The position numbers and the translations under genes are program-made. A model generated the notes under the pieces. It saw only the letters and a program-made list of their open reading frames with translations. It was not told where the DNA came from and ran no database searches. A stretch of DNA of 64,000 nt from an uncultured Alphaproteobacteria bacterium. Its GTDB lineage: Bacteria; Pseudomonadota; Alphaproteobacteria; HIMB59. The first letter of the stretch is position 1, and every line of letters begins with the position of its first letter. The stretch is taken from assembly GCA_902617515.1 (NCBI GenBank), contig CACMWX010000001.1:1-64000 (forward strand), in the 5' to 3' direction. Of this stretch, positions 57,922 to 64,000 are shown in pieces.

Positions 57922-58230
57922 TTAAATGTTTAACTTATAAATAATAAAGTTTGAAACATCTTTAATAGCTTTGTGAATTTTTATTTTTTCTTTAGGTAAA
58001 ATAGAAATACTGTGGTTTGAAAATAATATATAGTCAAATTCTTTATTCTCTTTTTCTAATGTTAGTTTCAAAGTCCTATCTTTATTTAAAACTACAATTG
58101 GCTCTTCGGCAGAATATAAGAGTTCATTATCATTATTTGAAGTAATTATTTCAATAAACTCTTTATGAAACAATTCAGGATTTTCATAAAATGTTAATCT
58201 TTTTTGATCTAAATTAAATCTCGATATCAT
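57922..58230 (-). CDS. Hypothetical protein (no family recognised)
   Basis: 102-aa ORF abutting the nitrilase start (1-nt offset), ATG start; fits dense coding. Confidence 0.6.
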   Translation of the reverse strand: MISRFNLDQKRLTFYENPELFHKEFIEIITSNNDNELLYSAEEPIVVLNKDRTLKLTLEKENKEFDYILFSNHSISILPKEKIKIHKAIKDVSNFIIYKLNI

Positions 58231-58251
58231 GGTAAGTTACTCTAACACATT

Positions 58252-58959
58252 ATGTCAGAATTTAATTTAAAAAAGAAAAATGTAAGAAGAAAGGCTTATT
58301 TTGATAAAAATAATTTTCTTACAAAAAATGGATCAGATTTAATAAAAAATAAATTAAAGTTCATTTCAAAAAAAATAGAACGTTGTTTAATATTAGATGA
58401 AGATCTTGATACAAATATTTCTAATTTTAGTGTTACAAAATTCAAAAATATCAATGATATTACTTTAGATAAGGATAAGTATGATGCTGCTATTTCAAAT
58501 TTTTCTTTGCAGATACCATTGTTTTTAAATAGCAATGATATTTTTAATAAAATTCTATCCAAATTAAATGATAACAGTTTATTTTGCTTCAATATTATAA
58601 CCTCAAATTCTATGAGGACACTTCAAAATATTTTTTTAGAAATAGATGAGAAAATTTACGGAGGTGTATACAGAAGATTTGGACCATTTTTAGAAACTTC
58701 AAAATTGATAGATGATTTGAATAAAAATAAATACAAAGATGTAGTTGTGGGAATAGATAATCTAGAAATTAACTACAGTTCTTTAAGCAACATGAGAAGT
58801 GATTTTAGAAAATTTGGAATTTCTAATTTTTTTAATGAAAAACACAGATTTAAAAAAGATTTTTTAAAATTAACAAACAAATTATTTTCAAAATTAGTTG
58901 ATAATCATAAATATATTCCATTAGAAATAGAGATTGCTACATTTACATCATGGAAATAA
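58252..58959 (+). CDS. BioC/NDUFAF5-like methyltransferase homologue with degenerate SAM site
   Basis: N-term 'RRKAYFDKNNFLTKNGSDLIKNKL' and C-half 'YRRFGPFLETSKLIDDLNKNKYKDVVVGIDNLEINYSSLSNMRSDFRKFGISN' match the family; the expected DLGxxxG motif is absent. Confidence 0.65.
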   Translation: MSEFNLKKKNVRRKAYFDKNNFLTKNGSDLIKNKLKFISKKIERCLILDEDLDTNISNFSVTKFKNINDITLDKDKYDAAISNFSLQIPLFLNSNDIFNKILSKLNDNSLFCFNIITSNSMRTLQNIFLEIDEKIYGGVYRRFGPFLETSKLIDDLNKNKYKDVVVGIDNLEINYSSLSNMRSDFRKFGISNFFNEKHRFKKDFLKLTNKLFSKLVDNHKYIPLEIEIATFTSWK

Positions 58960-58985
58960 TATTAATTTAGTATATTTGTAAGCTA

Positions 58986-61472
58986 ATGTTCGAAAAGATT
59001 AATAATTTTTTTTCTTCAAAAAAAAATTCAAATTTAATTAATGAAATTTCAAATAAATACTTAAATCAGGTAAATCAATTAGAGGAGGAAATTTCAAATT
59101 TATCAAAAGAGGAAATGATTTCTAAAATTGAAACTTTAAAACAATATTATATTTCTAATAACATAAATGAGTTAACTAAAGAGGATATAAGTTTTGTTAG
59201 CGCTATATCAAGAGAAGTCTCAAAAAGAACTATTAAACTAAGACATTATGACTCTCAAATCATTGGTGGAATTGCTCTTTATCACGGATTTGTTGCTGAA
59301 ATGAAAACAGGTGAAGGAAAAACACTCGCTGCAACTATTCCAATCATATTAAATTATGTTTTAGATAAAAAAGTTCATTTAATTACTGTTAATGATTATT
59401 TAGCTAAAAGAGACTCTATCTGGATGGGGCCAATTTTTGAATTCTTAAATATCAGTTGCGCCTACATACAAAACACTCAAACTATTGAGGAAAAAGTTAA
59501 AAATTATAAGTCTCATGTTGTTTATGGAAATAATAATGAATTTTGCTTCGATTATCTAAGAGATAACCTAAGAGGAATAAATCAACCAAAAATGCAAAAT
59601 GCATATCATATTGCTTTAATTGATGAAGCTGACTCTGTGCTAATAGATGAGTCAAGGTCGCCATTAGGTATTTCAGGACCTGTGAAAACTCCTATTCAAC
59701 TTTTTAAATTATGCTATGAAATCACTCAAGACCTCATAAAAAGTGATGTTGAAATAAATGAAGAAAGAAAGAATGTTTTACTTATTGATAGTGGGATCAA
59801 AAAAATAGAATTTAACTTAAAAAAAATAAATTATTTAAAAGGAGATAGTTTATTTGATAATGAAAATTTAGAGATTTATCAAATTATAAATCAATCACTC
59901 AAAGCACATTTTTTGTATGAAAGAGACAAAGATTATGTTGTAAAAGATGGGCAAATTATTGTTATAGATGAGTTTTCAGGTAGATTAGCTGAAGGAAGAA
60001 GATTTGGTGAAGGTCTTCATCAATCTTTGGAAGCCAAAGAGAATCTTAAAATACAAGAAGAGAGTATTACTTTAGCCAGTATAACCTTTCAAAATTATTT
60101 TAAAAAATACCAAAAATTATCTGGAATGACTGGAACTGCTCTGACTGAGTCAGAAGAGTTTTTAGAAATATATGGCTTAAGTGTAATAGAAATACCTACG
60201 CATAAACCTATGATTAGAATTGATCAAAATGATCAAATCTATAAAACCCCAGAAGAGAAATACAAAGCTGTTTTAGATGTAGTTAAAGAAAAATATGAAA
60301 AAGGCCAACCTATCTTAGTAGGTACAACTTCTATTGATAAATCTAATTCCATCTCAGATTTACTAAAAACTAATAATATTCCTCACAATGTTTTAAATGC
60401 AAAAAATCATGAGAATGAGGCTGAAATTATTGCTTTGGCAGGTAAACCATTTCAAGTAACAGTCGCTACAAATATGGCAGGTCGGGGTACAGATATAAGA
60501 TTGGGTGGAAATCCAGAAATTGATAAAAATTTTAATGAGAATGATTATCAAAAGGTTATTGATCTGGGTGGGTTGTGTATTTTAGGCACTGAAAGACATG
60601 AAAGTAGAAGAATTGATAACCAATTAAGAGGAAGATCAGGAAGACAAGGAGATCCTGGTCAAAGTATATTTTTTGTATCTCTAGAAGACGACCTGATGAG
60701 AATTTTTGGATCAGAAAAGCTTCAATCAATGCTTTCAACATTAGGCCTTAAAGAAGGAGAAGTTATTGAGCATAAATGGTTAACTTCATCAATTGAGCGA
60801 GCTCAAAAAAGAGTTGAGGGTCATAATTTTGATATTAGAAAGCAGTTATTAGAGTTTGATAATATTATTGATAAACAAAGAAATATAATTTACTCCAAAA
60901 GGGAAACTATCATTAATGAAGATATAATTAATTTTGTTCAAGAGACCGAGGATGAATTTATATCTAATTTATTAGAAAGTGAAAAAGATGAAATTAAAAA
61001 TTTCTCAGATTTATTATCTTTTATTAATGAGGAGGAAAATAATAATAAAGATCACTATCTATCTTCTTTTAAAAAAATAAAAGATGAAAATTATGCAAAA
61101 CATACAAATGCTTATATTTATATACTAAGACAAGTGAGCCTTTCTATTTTAGATAAAAATTGGCATAACCATATCCAAGAGCTTACAAATATTCGCATGT
61201 CTGTTAGCCTAAGTGGATACGGTGGAAAAGACCCAGTAAATGAATTTCGTAAGGCCTCTTTGAGTGCCTTTAATCAGCTAATATATGAAATACAAAAACA
61301 AATGGTATTAGTGTTAAATAATATCAGAGTTGAAAAAAAGAGTGATGACGGAAAAGTTGGATTAGAAGAGCCTATAACTAAAAAGATTGGTAGAAACGAT
61401 CCTTGTCCTTGTGGATCAGGAAAAAAATTCAAACAATGTCACGGAAATAGTAGTTTAAACAATATAGTTTAA
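58986..61472 (+). CDS. secA: Preprotein translocase ATPase SecA
   Basis: '[22 protein letters not shown]', '[22 protein letters not shown]', 'GRAGRQGD'-type '[13 protein letters not shown]', C-terminal '[18 protein letters not shown]'. Confidence 0.98.
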   Translation: MFEKINNFFSSKKNSNLINEISNKYLNQVNQLEEEISNLSKEEMISKIETLKQYYISNNINELTKEDISFVSAISREVSKRTIKLRHYDSQIIGGIALYHGFVAEMKTGEGKTLAATIPIILNYVLDKKVHLITVNDYLAKRDSIWMGPIFEFLNISCAYIQNTQTIEEKVKNYKSHVVYGNNNEFCFDYLRDNLRGINQPKMQNAYHIALIDEADSVLIDESRSPLGISGPVKTPIQLFKLCYEITQDLIKSDVEINEERKNVLLIDSGIKKIEFNLKKINYLKGDSLFDNENLEIYQIINQSLKAHFLYERDKDYVVKDGQIIVIDEFSGRLAEGRRFGEGLHQSLEAKENLKIQEESITLASITFQNYFKKYQKLSGMTGTALTESEEFLEIYGLSVIEIPTHKPMIRIDQNDQIYKTPEEKYKAVLDVVKEKYEKGQPILVGTTSIDKSNSISDLLKTNNIPHNVLNAKNHENEAEIIALAGKPFQVTVATNMAGRGTDIRLGGNPEIDKNFNENDYQKVIDLGGLCILGTERHESRRIDNQLRGRSGRQGDPGQSIFFVSLEDDLMRIFGSEKLQSMLSTLGLKEGEVIEHKWLTSSIERAQKRVEGHNFDIRKQLLEFDNIIDKQRNIIYSKRETIINEDIINFVQETEDEFISNLLESEKDEIKNFSDLLSFINEEENNNKDHYLSSFKKIKDENYAKHTNAYIYILRQVSLSILDKNWHNHIQELTNIRMSVSLSGYGGKDPVNEFRKASLSAFNQLIYEIQKQMVLVLNNIRVEKKSDDGKVGLEEPITKKIGRNDPCPCGSGKKFKQCHGNSSLNNIV

Positions 61473-62396
61473 ATATCTGTTATTTCTTTTTTTTAATAAA
61501 TCATCTTTTGAAAGTAAATTAAGATCCTTAATGCTTTTTAAAAGTGCTTCCTTTAAATCAGAAGATACCTGTTCGAAATGCCTATGAGCACCTCCAACTG
61601 GCTCATCAACGATTTGATCAATGATTTTTAATTCAAAACAATCTTTGGCTGTTATTTTTAAAGAGTTTGATGCTGTTTCGGCATATTCAGAGGATTTCCA
61701 AAGTATTGAAGAGCAACCCTCAGGAGAAATAACTGAATATATTGAGTTACTTAACATTATGACAATATCACTTGTAGCTAGAGCAATTGCACCTCCAGAT
61801 CCACCCTCTCCTATAACTATTGAAATGCATGGAGTATCACAATTTAAAGCCACTTTCATTGATTGAGCTATAGCCTCAGCTTGACCTCTTTCCTCTGCGT
61901 CCTTACCTGGGTAAGCTCCTGATGTGTCAACAAAAGAGATTAAAGGTAAATTTAATTTTGAAGCCAGTCTCATAATTCTTTGAGATTTTCTATATCCCTC
62001 GGGTTTGGCCATACCAAAATTGTGCTTTAATCTTGTATTCATATCATTGCCCTTTTCAGTACCTAGAACAATCACTGGCAAGTTATCTAAAAATGCAAAG
62101 CCGGAAATGATGGCATTATCTTCAGAATATAGTCTATCGCCATATAAAGGAGTAAATTTTGTGAAAATGCTATTAATAAAATTTTTTGTCTTCGGCCTAT
62201 TGGGATGTCTTGCAAGTTTGACAATTTGCCAAGGAGATAAATTAGAATAAATTCTTTTTAACTCTAATTGTTTTTTTTTCTCAATATCTTTAATTTTTCC
62301 ATCAACATCTATGTCACTTTCTTTTGAAAGCTTAATTAAAGATTGTATTTCAATATCAAATTTTTCTAATTTTTCTTCAAAATCTAAGTAAAACAT
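61455..62396 (-). CDS. accA: Acetyl-CoA carboxylase carboxyltransferase subunit alpha
   Basis: '[22 protein letters not shown]', '[31 protein letters not shown]', '[25 protein letters not shown]', '[12 protein letters not shown]'. Confidence 0.97.
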   Translation of the reverse strand: MFYLDFEEKLEKFDIEIQSLIKLSKESDIDVDGKIKDIEKKKQLELKRIYSNLSPWQIVKLARHPNRPKTKNFINSIFTKFTPLYGDRLYSEDNAIISGFAFLDNLPVIVLGTEKGNDMNTRLKHNFGMAKPEGYRKSQRIMRLASKLNLPLISFVDTSGAYPGKDAEERGQAEAIAQSMKVALNCDTPCISIVIGEGGSGGAIALATSDIVIMLSNSIYSVISPEGCSSILWKSSEYAETASNSLKITAKDCFELKIIDQIVDEPVGGAHRHFEQVSSDLKEALLKSIKDLNLLSKDDLLKKRNNRYLNYIV

Positions 62397-62403
62397 TTTA
62401 GGA

Positions 62404-63261
62404 CTATAATTTATTTTTTAGTGGATGATAAGAGTCTAAAACTCTCTTTTTTATAGACTTTGCTACTTTAGTATAAATTTCAGTAGTAGAAATACTTGAG
62501 TGGCCTAATAATTTTTGTATGTGCCTAATATCAGCATTATTTTCTAACATAGTGGTAGCAAATGAGTGTCTAAAAACATGAGAAGACAATTTATCTTTAA
62601 TTATTGAGTCGTTATAGCAATTTTCAAGAAATTTATTTACTGATCTAACAGAAATCTTTTTGTTTTTTAAAGTAAAAACAAATTGATTTTTTTTATTTAA
62701 ATTTTTCAAATGTTCCAAAAAATCATTAATTATGAATACTTTTCTCTCTTTAGAGCCTTTTCCATATACGTATATAGAATTATCATGATGGTTAATGTCA
62801 GACCACTTTAAGTTTAACGCCTCCGATATTCTTAAACCAGATAAATAAATTAATTTTAGCACTAATATGTAAAGTTCTTTGTTAGTCTGTTTAGAATTAT
62901 ACAAATTCTCAAATATTTGTTCTATTTGAAACTTTGATATAGCCTTTGGAATTTTTTTTAAATTTGATATGCTTTCAAATTCTTGAAAATTGATTTGTTT
63001 AATTATTTTTTCAGATTGAAGAAACTTCAAAAAATTTTTTAAGGTTGAAATTTTCCTATTTATGCTAGATGTTTTCAAATTTTTTTTTCTTAAGTCAGTA
63101 ATATATAATTTAATCTTAAGATTAAGATTACTAACTCGTATGTCCTCATAAAAAAAAAATTGATCTAAATCAACTAGATAATTATTTATAGTGTTCCTTG
63201 AAAGATTTTTTTCAGAAATTAAATATTGTGTGTATAAATCTTTATATTTTTCATATTTCAT
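62404..63261 (-). CDS. xerD: Tyrosine recombinase (XerC/XerD family)
   Basis: 'YLSGLRISEALNLKWSDI', 'VYGKGSKERKV', 'SSHVFRHSFATTMLENNADIRHIQKLLGHSSISTTEIYTKV' (R-HxxR-H-Y). Confidence 0.9.
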   Translation of the reverse strand: MKYEKYKDLYTQYLISEKNLSRNTINNYLVDLDQFFFYEDIRVSNLNLKIKLYITDLRKKNLKTSSINRKISTLKNFLKFLQSEKIIKQINFQEFESISNLKKIPKAISKFQIEQIFENLYNSKQTNKELYILVLKLIYLSGLRISEALNLKWSDINHHDNSIYVYGKGSKERKVFIINDFLEHLKNLNKKNQFVFTLKNKKISVRSVNKFLENCYNDSIIKDKLSSHVFRHSFATTMLENNADIRHIQKLLGHSSISTTEIYTKVAKSIKKRVLDSYHPLKNKL

Positions 63262-64000
63262 AAATTAATTAAATGTACTCTAAAGGCTAATTTTATTAAT
63301 TCTTTTTTAAGATATTCATTATCTATAATGTAATTATTTAAAAAGTATAAATCGAATTCATTTATAGAATAAAATTTTTCACTCAAATTGACATAATATA
63401 TGTATGAGTCGATTAAATTTAAATTTTCTGCAAGACTTGCTAAATACACAGGATTAACAGAAATTGTATCTGTTTCTGTTACTTTAAGATTATCACTTTC
63501 TATAAAATTAATATTTCTATTTAAAAATAAAAATTTCATTAATGGACTACTCATATACTCATCATTATCTGCATAATATTTGTTATCATAATTTTTAGTT
63601 AAATAGTTTTTCATAGCTGTGGCTATATCGTTATTTTCAATTATACCGCTAGGTACATCCTTTAATAATATTAATAAATTTTCTAAAAAACTTGAATTTT
63701 CGTAAAGTGATAAAAGCATTAATCCATTGATATAATTTAAGTTTCTAGATGTGATTCTCATTTCACTAAATTGATCATTAACTAATCTAGAAACATCATA
63801 TAAATCTAATTGTAGTTGAGGAATGTAGATCTCTAAAATTTCAAGTTTTTTATTATAATTAATATTTTTTTGCATTTCTTGATACATAACTAATTCTTTA
63901 GGTTTAACTTTTGACATTTCAAGCATTGCTAAATATTGCGATTTATTAATAACTCGATTTTTAAAAAGGTAATTCATTTGATATAGATCAATTTTATTTG
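63258..64000 (-). CDS. Hypothetical protein, N-terminus beyond window edge
   Basis: The frame remains open upstream of the ATG at 63977 (NKIDLYQ-MNYLFKNR...) to the window end. Overlaps xerD by 4 nt. Confidence 0.7.
   Translation of the reverse strand, partial: NKIDLYQMNYLFKNRVINKSQYLAMLEMSKVKPKELVMYQEMQKNINYNKKLEILEIYIPQLQLDLYDVSRLVNDQFSEMRITSRNLNYINGLMLLSLYENSSFLENLLILLKDVPSGIIENNDIATAMKNYLTKNYDNKYYADNDEYMSSPLMKFLFLNRNINFIESDNLKVTETDTISVNPVYLASLAENLNLIDSYIYYVNLSEKFYSINEFDLYFLNNYIIDNEYLKKELIKLAFRVHLINL

Overview
The window is a gene-dense, very AT-rich stretch of a bacterial chromosome. Gene content and order suggest a streamlined, possibly marine, alphaproteobacterium (inference). Almost everything is core housekeeping. 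The main blocks are: (1) uspA-DUF2256-pyrE-nucleotidyltransferase; (2) pdxH, fabI, aroC, dxs, xseB; (3) a partial dcw cell-wall/division cluster (mraZ-rsmH-ftsL-like-ftsI-murE-murF-mraY-murD-ftsW) headed by the RNase P RNA and an AmpD-like amidase; (4) bamD-recN-ligA, an M24 peptidase, uvrD, mlaA-mlaC; (5) rpoD-dnaG-yqeY facing carAB-greA; (6) trxB, rpmJ, sufE, ppi; (7) a MotA/MotB-like pair with a long coiled coil, a PagL-like deacylase, murJ and a DsbA-like protein; (8) DUF4167-prmC-prfA-hisS-ispG-rodZ-like-lysC; (9) ubiG, DUF1178, nitrilase, a degenerate methyltransferase, secA, accA and a XerD-like recombinase. There are two tRNA genes (CAU and GAC anticodons) and one rnpB. I found no CRISPR array, prophage or transposon, and no clear new multi-gene defence system. 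The items most worth a second look are the MotA/MotB-like pair, a compact mraZ promoter overlapping 10-bp-spaced TGGGA repeats, a tRNA-Val(GAC) with C at position 33, a DUF2256 gene missed by the ORF track that appears to start with CTG, and a methyltransferase homologue that has lost its SAM-binding motif. Two genes run off the window ends.
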